Source of the DNA: Nostoc favosum CHAB5714
GTDB taxonomy: Bacteria > Cyanobacteriota > Cyanobacteriia > Cyanobacteriales > Nostocaceae
DNA: 64,000 nucleotides
Direction of reading: 5' to 3'
Assembly: GCF_020829495.1 (NCBI RefSeq)
Contig: NZ_JAIVFQ010000017.1
Span: 52,629 to 116,628, forward strand
Positions 1 to 8,083 of the stretch are shown here, piece by piece. The first letter of the stretch is position 1; each line of letters opens with the position of its first letter. The notes below the pieces were generated by a model, which saw nothing but the letters and a program-made list of their open reading frames with translations, ran no database searches and was not told where the DNA came from. Made by a program: the position numbers and the translations under genes.

Positions 1-22
1 TAACTTCTTGTTTGGTTGCCAT
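1..22 (-). CDS. 5' end of a gene running off the left edge
   Basis: An ATG on the minus strand at 20-22 opens a frame reading MATKQEV up to the window edge. Only seven codons are visible, so the product cannot be named. The reading is plausible because cobU follows on the same strand upstream, about 50 bases away, but the start could be chance. Confidence 0.3.
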
Positions 23-74
23 ATTACAATTTTAGATTTTAGATTTTAGATTTTGGATTAATTTGAATCAATAG

Positions 75-650
75 TTAAGAATCTTGACCCCTGAATGTTC
101 CAGAATCCCCTCTATTTGGCAATGGGTAACCAAGGATGCTGAGATTGAGAACATGACCACCAGTAACTAAATAAACAGTATTGCTGAGTACACCTAGCTG
201 GCGCACTAAAGAACCCAAGCGATCGCGGAACGCCCTCCCAAGGGGATAAGCTGGTATCACACCCCAACCTACCTCTTCTGCTACAAACACTATATCAGCA
301 GCAACCAGATCCACTGTCTCTAATAACTCTGCAACGATGCTTTCCCAGCTAGATTCTTCCTCTTCTAAGAGATTAGCAACCCAAGTTCCTAAAGAATCAA
401 CTAAAAGACAGGTATAGGGTTTGGCATCGGCGAGGGTAGCAGACAGTTCCACAGGTACAGATAGAGTTACCCAGTCTTGGGGGCGACGTTGTTGGTGTTC
501 TAAAATGCGTTGATGCCATTCTTGGTCATCTGGGTTATCGGTGGCTGTTGCTACGTAAACAACTGCTTTTCCTGACTGCATGGCCAGAGTTTCCGCCCAT
601 TCACTTTTACCAGATCGTGCTGGCCCTGTTACTAAGATGATTTTACCCAA
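75..650 (-). CDS. cobU: CobU/CobP: adenosylcobinamide kinase / adenosylcobinamide-phosphate guanylyltransferase
   Basis: This bifunctional enzyme phosphorylates adenosylcobinamide and then transfers GMP to give adenosylcobinamide-GDP, a late step of cobalamin nucleotide-loop assembly in the cytoplasm. The 191-residue protein has the family length. It opens with a P-loop (GPARSGKS, about residues 9-16), has the LLVDSLGTWVANLL motif near residue 82 and the FVAEEVGWGVIP segment typical of CobU, where the GMP-carrying histidine region is earlier. The start is a TTG codon (648-650) supported by a good ribosome site (AGGAAA, five bases upstream); no ATG lies nearby. No other cobalamin gene is visible in the window. 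Family assignment is firm; catalytic function is inferred from the family. Confidence 0.9.
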   Translation of the reverse strand: MGKIILVTGPARSGKSEWAETLAMQSGKAVVYVATATDNPDDQEWHQRILEHQQRRPQDWVTLSVPVELSATLADAKPYTCLLVDSLGTWVANLLEEEESSWESIVAELLETVDLVAADIVFVAEEVGWGVIPAYPLGRAFRDRLGSLVRQLGVLSNTVYLVTGGHVLNLSILGYPLPNRGDSGTFRGQDS

Positions 651-1007
651 AGTTGTTTCCTAATATTTTAACAATATGCCTACGATTGCAATTTATCACC
701 GCAGTTTTTTACTTTATCGGCAAAATTTTTAGTTTCAAATAACTTTTAAGGGATAAAATTAGCACCAGCATCATTCAAAATTTATAATTCTGTTTCCAGT
801 CGTGATGAAACCCCATCGCAAACGGGACTACCGTCATTAATCGGGTAAAACCCCTTTTTAATTACGAATTACGTTAGCGTAGCGGGGCGTAGCCCATTAT
901 GAATTACGAATTAGATTGATGTCACAATTGGCAAAAGCCGAAAATCCCAACAACCCCATTCTTAATTATTCAACACCATTGGGGACAGCAAACTTTAGGA
1001 TGTCTTT
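651..1007. other. Intergenic region without a recognisable gene
   Basis: This 357-base gap separates cobU and the following hypothetical gene, which are divergently transcribed. It is AT-rich and carries short palindromic repeat sequence (about 845-915, TTACGAATTACG and GTAGCG-type repeats) seen at several other places in the window. No open frame or RNA gene was recognised. Confidence 0.5.
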
Positions 1008-1817
1008 ATGAACGCAGGCTTAAAACGCATAGAAGCAACTCTACACGATTTAGGGAATCGCGGCACTGCCTCTGCCGCCGAAGCTGGTGATTCGACGACA
1101 AAACGGCCTTTCTCCTTTAGAATCAGTGTCGGAGCCAACGAACCCACAGAAAGTACACAAACTCCATCTTCTCAGGAAGAACAAACAGTTGACTTGGGCA
1201 AAGATACTGAGAGTGATTATCCTTCTGAACAAAATTTCTTTCCTCACCATGACTCTGTTCAGACCTTTCAAGCAGAAGAGAATGGGAGCAAAACACCCAG
1301 CCTACCCAAGTTGAAAACTCCGACCTTTAGTAGCCATCGCCACGGAGCAAATCCAGCATTGGCGATGAATCTATTGCAAGAAATTCAGGAAACTGTCGCC
1401 GGTTGGCAAATAGAGCTGCAAAATATTTTGAAGCAAATTCAGGATATTTACTTAGAAGGGCCAATTGTCAATGGCTGGTTAGAATCCAATCCTAAGGAAC
1501 CAGAATCAGGAGGAACTGCAACATTACGCCATGCAGAAGTTGACCGCCTGATGAACTACGTAGAAGAAATTTGCGCCACTGGTGGGAAAGTATCTTATCA
1601 ATCATCTATTACTGGCTACCGTCTCTGTGGTGTAGACGATACTGGTAAAGTCTGGTCGCGTCCATGTCCAGCAGATCAGGTTCCCAATGTTAGCATGGCG
1701 ATCGCCCGTTACCAAAAGTTACGTCAACTGTTAGGGCGCAAGCAATCTTTGGAAACCCGTTTGAGTCAACTGGCCCAAACACTTGTAGTTTTACACAGTC
1801 ATATTCAACAAACGTAA
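1008..1817 (+). CDS. Conserved hypothetical protein of filamentous cyanobacteria
   Basis: The family is not recognised. The 269-residue protein has two parts. The first 115 residues are polar and low in complexity, rich in Ser, Thr and Glu, and look disordered. From about residue 115 it becomes helical (NPALAMNLLQEIQETVAGWQ), followed by a compact Cys/Gly-containing segment (EEICATGGKVSY, residues about 190-225) and a C-terminal helix with heptad-like spacing (YQKLRQLLGRKQSLETRL), suggesting a coiled coil. There is no signal peptide or membrane segment, so it is probably cytoplasmic. It is transcribed alone between cobU and a glycosyltransferase cluster. Codon use looks native. Confidence 0.65.
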   Translation: MNAGLKRIEATLHDLGNRGTASAAEAGDSTTKRPFSFRISVGANEPTESTQTPSSQEEQTVDLGKDTESDYPSEQNFFPHHDSVQTFQAEENGSKTPSLPKLKTPTFSSHRHGANPALAMNLLQEIQETVAGWQIELQNILKQIQDIYLEGPIVNGWLESNPKEPESGGTATLRHAEVDRLMNYVEEICATGGKVSYQSSITGYRLCGVDDTGKVWSRPCPADQVPNVSMAIARYQKLRQLLGRKQSLETRLSQLAQTLVVLHSHIQQT

Positions 1818-1924
1818 AGTTTTAAAGATTATTTTCAAAGAAACTCGGTTGGTGGGTCGGTAATTTTTAGTTTAGATTAACTCTCAGCAGGTGTGCGTTG
1901 GATTTAAGATTTTAATCTAAAATC

Positions 1925-2042
1925 GTTCGATGGTTCCTGAGCGAAGTCGTTCGCGTAGCGTCCCGCAGGGAAGGACTGAGCCAAGCCGTACCCCTCCGGG
2001 GAAGCAAGCTACGCGTAGCGTTCCGCAGGAAAGTCCCAAATC
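1925..2042. repeat. GC-rich dispersed palindromic repeat (GCGTAGCG type)
   Basis: The stretch contains imperfectly mirrored words such as TTCGCGTAGCGTCCCGCAGG and CTACGCGTAGCGTTCCGCAG either side of CCCCTCCGGGG. Similar sequence occurs at about 21272-21325, 45276-45365 and 46336-46475, so it is a dispersed repeat family. It directly precedes the glycosyltransferase gene at 2063. Confidence 0.6.
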
Positions 2043-2062
2043 TCAAATCCAAAATAAAATCT

Positions 2063-2995
2063 ATGCCAGACACCCAAATCTCTGCCATTATCTGTACCCA
2101 CAATCGAGATACCTATTTAGGGGCTGCAATTGATAGTCTTTTAGCGCAGGATTTTGCTGCTGACTTTGAAATTGTGGTAGTTGATAATGGATCTAGCGAT
2201 CGCACTCGTGAGGTTGTAGAACAAAGGGCCCACAATCCGCGCCTGAAGTATGTATTTGAACCCACCATTGGTTTGTCTGTCGCCCGTAACACAGGTGCAA
2301 AAGTAGCTAGTGGTGATATTCTTGCTTATTTAGATGACGATGCCGTTGCGAGCAAGGGCTGGCTACAAGTTTTATATTTTGCCTATTACAATAATTCTAA
2401 ACTAGCGATCGCAGGTGGCAAAGTCACTCTCATCTGGCCCCAAGGAATCGAGCAACCACGGTGGCTATCTCCAGGGCTAGCTGCAAATTTGGGTGCATAC
2501 GATTTGGGTGACAGTATCATCTACATCGAGCAATCTGGCTTAACACCCAGAGGCTTAAATTACTCCATCCGCCGCAGTTTCCTAGAAGAAATTGGCGGTT
2601 TTGATCCTCATCTCGGTCGAGTGGGGAAAAATCTATTATCAAATGAAGAACTGCAAATGACCGAATTTGCCCTACAGCGTAATTGGCAAGTTGCTTATCT
2701 TCCCGAAGCGCTGGTTGCTCATCATGTTGCCCCAGAACGCCTCCAACGCTCCTGGTTTTTAAACCGGGGCTGGTGGCAAGGTATCAGTGAATGCTATCGA
2801 GAACAACTCGCTGGTAAAGCTGGAATCGCTCAATTGCAGCGAGGTGGCGAACGGTTTGTGCGCGGCTTGTATAAGGCATTGCAATATTTTTCTGATCCAG
2901 CAGAACGGTTTGACAAACTTGTATATGCTTACGGTCAGATTGGTTACTTAAATGCTGCTATTCAAGGTCTTTTATCCCCATCAAATAAGAAATAA
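2063..2995 (+). CDS. Family 2 glycosyltransferase
   Basis: The 310-residue protein has a GT-A fold: a nucleotide-binding start (ISAIICTHNRDTYLGAAIDSLL), the VVVDNGSSDRT segment at about residues 38-49 and a DDD metal site (AYLDDDAVASKGW) near residue 94. A C-terminal amphipathic region follows, without clear membrane helices. It should move a sugar from a nucleotide sugar to a growing polysaccharide on the cytoplasmic face. The next genes, a second GT2 and a WcaF-type acetyltransferase on the same strand, indicate an exopolysaccharide role; related sets in Nostoc make hormogonium polysaccharide, and this is inference here. Donor and acceptor cannot be told from sequence. The start ATG follows a dispersed repeat and no strong ribosome site is seen. 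Confidence 0.85.
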   Translation: MPDTQISAIICTHNRDTYLGAAIDSLLAQDFAADFEIVVVDNGSSDRTREVVEQRAHNPRLKYVFEPTIGLSVARNTGAKVASGDILAYLDDDAVASKGWLQVLYFAYYNNSKLAIAGGKVTLIWPQGIEQPRWLSPGLAANLGAYDLGDSIIYIEQSGLTPRGLNYSIRRSFLEEIGGFDPHLGRVGKNLLSNEELQMTEFALQRNWQVAYLPEALVAHHVAPERLQRSWFLNRGWWQGISECYREQLAGKAGIAQLQRGGERFVRGLYKALQYFSDPAERFDKLVYAYGQIGYLNAAIQGLLSPSNKK

Positions 2996-3080
2996 AGAAG
3001 AATGGAGAATTTAGAATTCAGAATTCAGAATGCTTTTCTCTTGAGAATACAATCCGCAATCATATTCAAGTCCATTCTAA

Positions 3081-3185
3081 CAGACGCGATTAATCGCGTC
3101 TCTTGTACAGACGCGATTAATCGCGTCTCTTGTACAGACGCGATTAATCGCGTCTCTTGTACAGACGCGATTAATCGCGTCTCTC
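3081..3185. repeat. Four tandem 27-bp units with a perfect palindrome
   Basis: Units start at 3081, 3108, 3135 and 3162 and each contains the perfect palindrome GACGCGATTAATCGCGTC followed by TCTTGTACA. The same palindrome recurs at about 39492-39556 (two copies) and, with one mismatch, at 17195-17214. The array lies between the two glycosyltransferase genes and can form a series of identical hairpins. It is not a CRISPR: no unique spacers separate the units. Confidence 0.9.
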
Positions 3186-3207
3186 CTAACTCCTAACTCC
3201 CAAATAT

Positions 3208-4140
3208 ATGTCATCAAAAATACCAGTTTCTGTATTAATTCCGGCAAAAAACGAACAAGCCAACTTGCCTGCTTGCCTTGCTAGCCTCAGCAGAGCAGAT
3301 GAAATATTTGTAGTAGATTCTCAAAGTACTGATAACAGCATTGAAATTGCTAAAAGTCACGGTGTAAATGTCGTACAATTCAACTTCAATGGACGCTGGC
3401 CTAAAAAGAAAAATTGGTCTTTAGATAATCTACCTTTTCGTAACGAATGGGTGCTAATTGTAGATTGCGATGAGCGCATCCCTCCCGAACTGTGGGAAGA
3501 AATTGACCAAGCAATTCAAAACAAGGAATATACAGGTTATTATCTCAACCGCCGCGTATTTTTCTTAGGAAAATGGATTCGTTATGGTGGAAAATATCCC
3601 GATTGGAATCTACGTTTATTTCAACATAAAAAAGGTCGTTACGAAAACCTACATACAGAAGATATTCCCAATACTGGTGATAACGAAGTTCACGAACATG
3701 TGATTTTGCAGGGCAAAGTTGGGTATCTCAAAAATGATATGCTCCACGAGGACTTCCGCGACCTTTATCACTGGTTAGAACGACACAACCGCTATTCAAA
3801 CTGGGAAGCCAGCGTTTATTTTAATATTCTCACAGGTAAAGATGATAGCGGCACTATCGGCGCGAATCTATTTGGTGATGCAGTGCAACGCAAGCGCTTT
3901 TTGAAAAAAGTGTGGGTACATCTGCCATTTAAACCCATTTTACGATTTGTTTTATTTTATATTATTCAACGCGGTTTTTTGGATGGCAAAGCCGGATATA
4001 TCTATGCACGCTTGCTGAGTCAATATGAATATCAAATTGGCGTTAAACTCTACGAATTACGCAACTGTGGTGGTCACTTAAATACTGCAACTACCCCGAA
4101 AGAAGGAGCAGAGGGAGAGCTATTGACTATTGACTCCTAA
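3208..4140 (+). CDS. Family 2 glycosyltransferase (WaaE/KdtX-like)
   Basis: The 310-residue protein starts PVSVLIPAKNEQANLPACL, has the EIFVVDSQSTDNS segment and a DCD metal site in LIVDCDERIPPE near residue 89, then GYYLNRRVFFLGKWIRYGGK, which is typical of WaaE/KdtX-type lipopolysaccharide or exopolysaccharide glycosyltransferases. It should add a sugar to a lipid-linked or growing glycan at the inner face of the membrane. It lies 212 bases after another GT2 and 38 bases before a WcaF-type acetyltransferase, probably as one operon. Its last residues (ELLTIDS) and stop lie in sequence that merges into a heptamer repeat array (CTAATGA repeats, 4138-4189), so the C-terminal tail may be repeat-derived. 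The sugar is unknown. Confidence 0.85.
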   Translation: MSSKIPVSVLIPAKNEQANLPACLASLSRADEIFVVDSQSTDNSIEIAKSHGVNVVQFNFNGRWPKKKNWSLDNLPFRNEWVLIVDCDERIPPELWEEIDQAIQNKEYTGYYLNRRVFFLGKWIRYGGKYPDWNLRLFQHKKGRYENLHTEDIPNTGDNEVHEHVILQGKVGYLKNDMLHEDFRDLYHWLERHNRYSNWEASVYFNILTGKDDSGTIGANLFGDAVQRKRFLKKVWVHLPFKPILRFVLFYIIQRGFLDGKAGYIYARLLSQYEYQIGVKLYELRNCGGHLNTATTPKEGAEGELLTIDS

Positions 4141-4178
4141 CTAATAACTAATAACTAATGACTAATGACTAATGACTA

Positions 4179-4757
4179 ATGACTAATGACCCTTTCGTAG
4201 ATTTACGCAAATATGACCAATCTTGGTTTGATCGGGGACGTCCAGCTTGGTATATTTTATTATGGTGGCTTGTACAAGCGATCGCCTTTCCCCTGACTCC
4301 TCAACCGTTAAATATTCTGCGTTGTGCTTTGCTACGATTATTTGGCGCTCGTATCGGTAAAGGCGTATTAATTAGGCCCACCGCCCGCTTCACCTACCCT
4401 TGGAAAGTTACCATCGGCAACCACAGTTGGATTGGAGATAACGTAGTTTTATATAGCCTCGATCAGATCAGCATCGGTGAACACTGTGTAATTTCGCAAA
4501 AAAGCTACCTGTGTACTGGTAGTCATGATATCCAAGACCCAGCCTTTGGGTTGAAAACAGCAAGTATCACCATTGAGAATGGTGCATGGGTAGCAACAGA
4601 TTGTTTTGTTGGGCCGGGAGTGCAAATCGGCGCAAATGCTGTGATTGGCGCTCGTAGTAGTGTTTTTACTAACATGCCTTCTGGGCAAATTTGTTGGGGA
4701 AGCCCCTGTCGTCCCAAGACGGTTCGGATAAAACTTGATCCCCCCACAAACCCGTGA
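4179..4757 (+). CDS. hpsU: WcaF/HpsU-type polysaccharide O-acetyltransferase
   Basis: A 192-residue left-handed beta-helix acetyltransferase. Hexapeptide repeats run from about residue 55 (RIGKGVLIRPTARF, VTIGNHSWIGDNVVLY) to residue 165, with the GSHDIQDPAF loop characteristic of WcaF/CysE-like enzymes. It should transfer acetyl from acetyl-CoA to a polysaccharide unit. The Nostoc homologue, as I recall it, is named HpsU from hormogonium polysaccharide work; that naming is from memory. Its start ATG lies inside a heptamer repeat array (CTAATGA units from about 4155), which has replaced any normal ribosome site. The last 110 bases are duplicated at 5808-5925. It ends with the two glycosyltransferases upstream in one likely operon. 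Confidence 0.8.
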   Translation: MTNDPFVDLRKYDQSWFDRGRPAWYILLWWLVQAIAFPLTPQPLNILRCALLRLFGARIGKGVLIRPTARFTYPWKVTIGNHSWIGDNVVLYSLDQISIGEHCVISQKSYLCTGSHDIQDPAFGLKTASITIENGAWVATDCFVGPGVQIGANAVIGARSSVFTNMPSGQICWGSPCRPKTVRIKLDPPTNP

Positions 4758-4760
4758 TTT

Positions 4761-5645
4761 GAGTGCGTTGCGGGGGTAAATAAGCGATCGTACAGAAAGT
4801 TCCGCGCTTGGCTGAAAACTTTACTAAATGTGGTAGGTGTTGGAATCACATTAGCTTATAACGCTAGTGGTCTTACTGTACCAGCAGGTGGAATTAAGCT
4901 TTCACGAGCTAGTTACTGTGGGATTTTGAACGGTAGCATCACAAATTGGAATAATGCCAGCATTAGTGCAGATAACGGCCGCCAAATAGCACTTAATCTA
5001 CCCATCAAAGTTGTACGTCGTAGTGACTCAAGTGGTAGCACTTTTGTAGTAACCAGTCATCTCAATACTGCATGTAAGCCTGCTGCGACTCCAGGTATTC
5101 CAGCAGCTAATGTATGGAATAGAGGAGTGGGTACAACTGTTAGTTGGCCAAGTACTTTCATTGGTGCTACTGGTGGTGGTGGTGTAGCCAGTGCGATCGC
5201 AACTACTCCTGGTGCAATTGGTTATGTGGATAGTGCTACCCGTTTAGCTAATAACCTACCTGCCGCACTTTTACGTAACAAGGCAGGTAATTACACTGCT
5301 CCTTCAACAGACGCAATTACAGACGCTCTTCTAGGTGGAACTGTCGTCAAATACGGTACTAATCCCACTAACAGGCTGATTAGAATCGATAATTTGAACG
5401 ATCCAACCCGTCCAAATGCTTATCCTATTTCCACAGCAACTTATTTCCTGTTTTATGACATATACTCAGATGCTACCATAATAAATGGTATTAAAACCTT
5501 GAACACCTTGGCTTTGGGATCAGCTGCGGATACTTTCCTTACATCTCTAGGATATGCCCCTCTTCCCGCTCCCATTAAAACTGTGTCTACAGGTGTTGTG
5601 AATACTTGCGTAAATACTGTTTTAGGCCCTTCTCCTTGCAATTAG
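4761..5645 (+). pseudogene. N-terminally truncated PstS-like phosphate-binding protein
   Basis: The frame directly after the acetyltransferase stop reads into a PstS-like periplasmic binding protein: VGVGITLAYNASGL, LSRASYCGILNGSITNWNNA, VVRRSDSSGSTFVV and GAIGYVDSAT. The signal peptide and the first phosphate-binding segment expected of this family are absent; the sequence before GVGITLAY does not resemble them. A GTG at 4830 gives a 271-residue frame but without export signal the product could not reach the periplasm. The remnant lies between a whole acetyltransferase gene and a second copy of that gene's 3' end, so it probably arrived or was cut during the same rearrangement. A complete PstS-like gene of a different subgroup is at 35343-36416. 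Confidence 0.75.
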
Positions 5646-5807
5646 GTTATAAATTGACCTAGCAGCCTGTCGGACAATAGCTGTTAATTCTGCTTGCAGA
5701 CTTTAACAGCTATCGACGGCATTGCTGAATTTAAGTATGATTTACCCACTCAAGCCTGAAAACCTGATCCCTCCTAATAAAAAGGAAGGAACTCTAAAGC
5801 CCCATTT

Positions 5808-5925
5808 TGGCGCTCGTATTACTGTTTTTACTAATATGCCTTCTGTCCAGGTTCGTTGGGGAAGTCCCTGTCGTCCAAAGGTGACTCGGATAAAACTTGA
5901 TCCCCCGAAAAACCCGTGATTTTAT
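5808..5925 (+). pseudogene. Duplicated 3' end of the acetyltransferase gene
   Basis: The reading GARITVFTNMPSVQVRWGSPCRPK and the following RIKLDPPKNP match the last 36 residues of the acetyltransferase (GARSSVFTNMPSGQICWGSPCRPK, RIKLDPPTNP) at 4648-4757. DNA similarity continues past the stop (AACCCGTGATTT). The copy begins with TTTGGCGCTCGTAT, which also resembles an internal site of the acetyltransferase at 4343-4356, suggesting recombination between the two GGCGCTCGTA sites. It has no functional start. Confidence 0.8.
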
Positions 5926-6013
5926 AGATAAACATAAAATTAAAGTCTCCTCAAGCAAGACGGTAAGTAGCAATGATAGTATATTTTCATGGCTGCTCTA
6001 ATCCTTGCTATTG

Positions 6014-6490
6014 ATGAACAAACTATTGGATGAAACGCTGTCAATCAAAATTGCTGAAAGTATAAACAGCAGAGCTAGCACTCCGTTTGATAATGCTTAC
6101 AAAGCAGCATTATCCACTGAGGGAGCAAGATATATTCAGGGATTTTTAGCTTTTGCAGGGAAACCATACAGACCGATTGAACACGGTTGGATTGAGATTG
6201 GCGACGCTTCCGATGTCCGTATTGTCGATCCCACATTACCGCACCTAAACAAAAATCCCCAAGAACTCTGGTATTTTGCAGCACAAAGGCTGACCGTTAA
6301 AAAACTGAAAGCCATCATTGAAGAATCGAAAGAAGATTATCCAGAAGATGATCCATTGCCAATCTATGGCGATCCACCTTATGAATATTACGGTGATGTC
6401 ATGTTAGGTGGCCAAGACTACTTGGCAGCATATCAAGCCGCAGAGGCTAAATGCAGAGAAATCAGCGAACTCAACCCTGAGAGTAACTAA
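6014..6490 (+). CDS. Conserved hypothetical protein
   Basis: A 158-residue soluble protein, family not recognised. It begins MNKLLDETLSIKIAESINS; a TTG nine bases upstream is a less likely start. Visible features are a mixed alpha/beta centre with PIEHGWIEIGDASDVRIVDPTLP (residues about 55-78), which reads like a short beta-hairpin region, and an acidic C-terminal half (EESKEDYPEDDPLPIYGDPPYEYYGDV). No signal peptide or membrane span is present. It follows the rearranged pstS/acetyltransferase remnants and points toward the minus-strand accessory cluster, so it appears to be transcribed alone. A heptamer repeat (ATTCGTA units, 6507-6545) separates it from the next gene. Confidence 0.65.
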   Translation: MNKLLDETLSIKIAESINSRASTPFDNAYKAALSTEGARYIQGFLAFAGKPYRPIEHGWIEIGDASDVRIVDPTLPHLNKNPQELWYFAAQRLTVKKLKAIIEESKEDYPEDDPLPIYGDPPYEYYGDVMLGGQDYLAAYQAAEAKCREISELNPESN

Positions 6491-6547
6491 GAAGAGTGTA
6501 TCAAATAATTCGTAATTCGTAATTACGAATTACGAATTACGAATTAT

Positions 6548-6946
6548 TTAATACGATTTACCATCGCTGCCAAAGTATTCCCTATAGCCACAAATTTTGT
6601 CTCCACGTACATCAAAAGAAACTGCTACCCGATTTTTGTAAGGCTGTCCAAACAAAAGCCCCTCATCCCGAAACTCAAAGACAGCTGTCGTTTCACTGCT
6701 AGTAACACGGTCTAGACTAGTCAGGTTCAAACCAGGACTGAATGATTCAGAAACGTACTGGAAAAATTCTCTAGCTCGCTCTTTTCCCACATTCAAACCG
6801 TGGAATTTTCCCATTGGAAACCAAAGGGTAAAATCTTCTGTGAGCATATCTAACAACGGTTCCCACTCTCCTGTTGCCATCCCATGCGTCAGATTATCAA
6901 ATGCCTGTTGAGCAACTTTTAAAGTATTTTCTGAATCTTGCGTCAT
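6548..6946 (-). CDS. SnoaL/NTF2-like small protein
   Basis: A 132-residue cone-shaped NTF2-like fold is indicated by AQQAFDNLTHGMATGEWEPLLDMLTEDFTLWFP at the start, the VGKERAREFFQYV helix and the C-terminal beta strands TTAVFEFRDEGLLFGQPYKNRVAVSFDVRGDKICGYREYFGS. Members bind or convert small hydrophobic ligands (SnoaL-like cyclases, ketosteroid isomerases) or are simply ligand binders; the reaction is unknown here. The start MTQDSENT is chosen over longer options because a strong ribosome site (GGGGGTG) lies just before it. It is 38 bases downstream of the MDR oxidoreductase on the same strand, so the two are probably co-transcribed. Confidence 0.75.
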   Translation of the reverse strand: MTQDSENTLKVAQQAFDNLTHGMATGEWEPLLDMLTEDFTLWFPMGKFHGLNVGKERAREFFQYVSESFSPGLNLTSLDRVTSSETTAVFEFRDEGLLFGQPYKNRVAVSFDVRGDKICGYREYFGSDGKSY

Positions 6947-6984
6947 TTTCACCCCCGACTGGATATAAACTAATACCGTGTTAC

Positions 6985-7992
6985 TTAAAATCTCACAACT
7001 ACTTTGCCACAATTCTGGCCACTGAGGAGATGTTCTACAGCGTCGGGTACAGATTCTATGCCTTGAAACTGTCTTGGATCAATGGCAACTTTGAGTTTGT
7101 CTGTGTAGAACAGGTAAAAAATGCGATCGCGTGCCTCTACCATATATTCTTTATAATGAGGCATGAGAAAGCCTCTTACAGAAGCAGCTTTCCAAAATAA
7201 CTGGTGATAAATGCGTGATTGTGTAATTTGCTCTACATGATTTGCGTATTCGGAAATAAAACCAACCACTACTAAACGTCCGCGCACTGCCAAGTTTTCA
7301 ACGCAAGTATCAAATACTGCTTTGCCTACACACTCAAAAATTAGATTAATCCCATTGGGGTATTCTTGTTTGAGGACTTGATTGAGGTTTTCTGTGCGAT
7401 AGTTGATGATGCGATCGCACCCTAATTCCTTTAGTAAATCTGCCTTAGCCTCAGAACTACAAGTACCAATGACATGATTACCAGCTAATTTAGCCAATTG
7501 CACCGCAATATGACCGGTTCCTCCTGCTGCTGCTGTCACTAAAACCACTTCATTACTTTTCATCTCTCCTACTTGTTCCAATGCAACCAAAGCTGATACA
7601 CCTGTAGGTATTAGTGTTAGCACCTCTGGCGTTGCTTCCCGCACCTTCAGGGCTAAGTTTGCATCGATAAGCTGATATTCTCGATAACCGCCACCACGCG
7701 CCGTAGTTATTACAGCATCACCTATTTGAAAATCTTTAACATTTTCACCCACAGCAACAACTTTTCCTACTGCTTCTACACCTAAATCAAAAGGAGGAAT
7801 CAAGTTAACATAGGGAACATCACCACGACAAAGTAAGGTGTCAAAGCCACCGTTAACGCCAGCAAATTTGTTTTGAATTAAAAGTTCACTAGACGCAGGT
7901 TTAGGAATAGGAATTTCGACAATTTCAATGGCAGATTTAAAATCTTGATTAAGTTGCTTTGCTATTAACTTTTTGTAAGTTTTTGCGTTCAT
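6985..7992 (-). CDS. MDR-superfamily quinone/enone oxidoreductase
   Basis: A 335-residue zinc-free medium-chain dehydrogenase/reductase related to quinone oxidoreductases and prostaglandin reductase 3. Residues 1-125 form the GroES-like domain (FAGVNGGFDTLLCRGDVP, PPFDLGVEAVGKVVAVGENV). The Rossmann domain follows with the NADPH-binding turn AAAGGTGHIAVQLAK near residue 157. The zinc-ligand cysteines of true alcohol dehydrogenases are absent. The expected reaction is NADPH-dependent reduction of an alpha,beta-unsaturated ketone or quinone in the cytoplasm. It lies upstream of the NTF2-like gene in a likely two-gene unit, and next to a dioxygenase and two hydrolases, which suggests a small secondary-metabolism or detoxification set. 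Substrate unknown. Confidence 0.88.
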   Translation of the reverse strand: MNAKTYKKLIAKQLNQDFKSAIEIVEIPIPKPASSELLIQNKFAGVNGGFDTLLCRGDVPYVNLIPPFDLGVEAVGKVVAVGENVKDFQIGDAVITTARGGGYREYQLIDANLALKVREATPEVLTLIPTGVSALVALEQVGEMKSNEVVLVTAAAGGTGHIAVQLAKLAGNHVIGTCSSEAKADLLKELGCDRIINYRTENLNQVLKQEYPNGINLIFECVGKAVFDTCVENLAVRGRLVVVGFISEYANHVEQITQSRIYHQLFWKAASVRGFLMPHYKEYMVEARDRIFYLFYTDKLKVAIDPRQFQGIESVPDAVEHLLSGQNCGKVVVRF

Positions 7993-8083
7993 TTACCTAG
8001 ATTAATTTAAGAAATATAAATGTAGTGTGCGTTCTGCTTTCAGCTAACGCACCATCAACAATCTAAAGTGCATTACACTAAGC

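Noticed and set aside
3081..3185. CRISPR-like regular repeats
   Set aside because: Units abut with no unique spacers and each is a perfect palindrome; no cas genes nearby.
3002..3196. 64-residue frame with TDAINRVSC repeats
   Set aside because: Simply reads the 27-bp palindromic array; appears wherever that repeat occurs (also at 39458-39664).
4830..5645. A functional phosphate-binding protein starting at GTG 4830
   Set aside because: Lacks a signal peptide and the N-terminal ligand-binding part; treated as a remnant.
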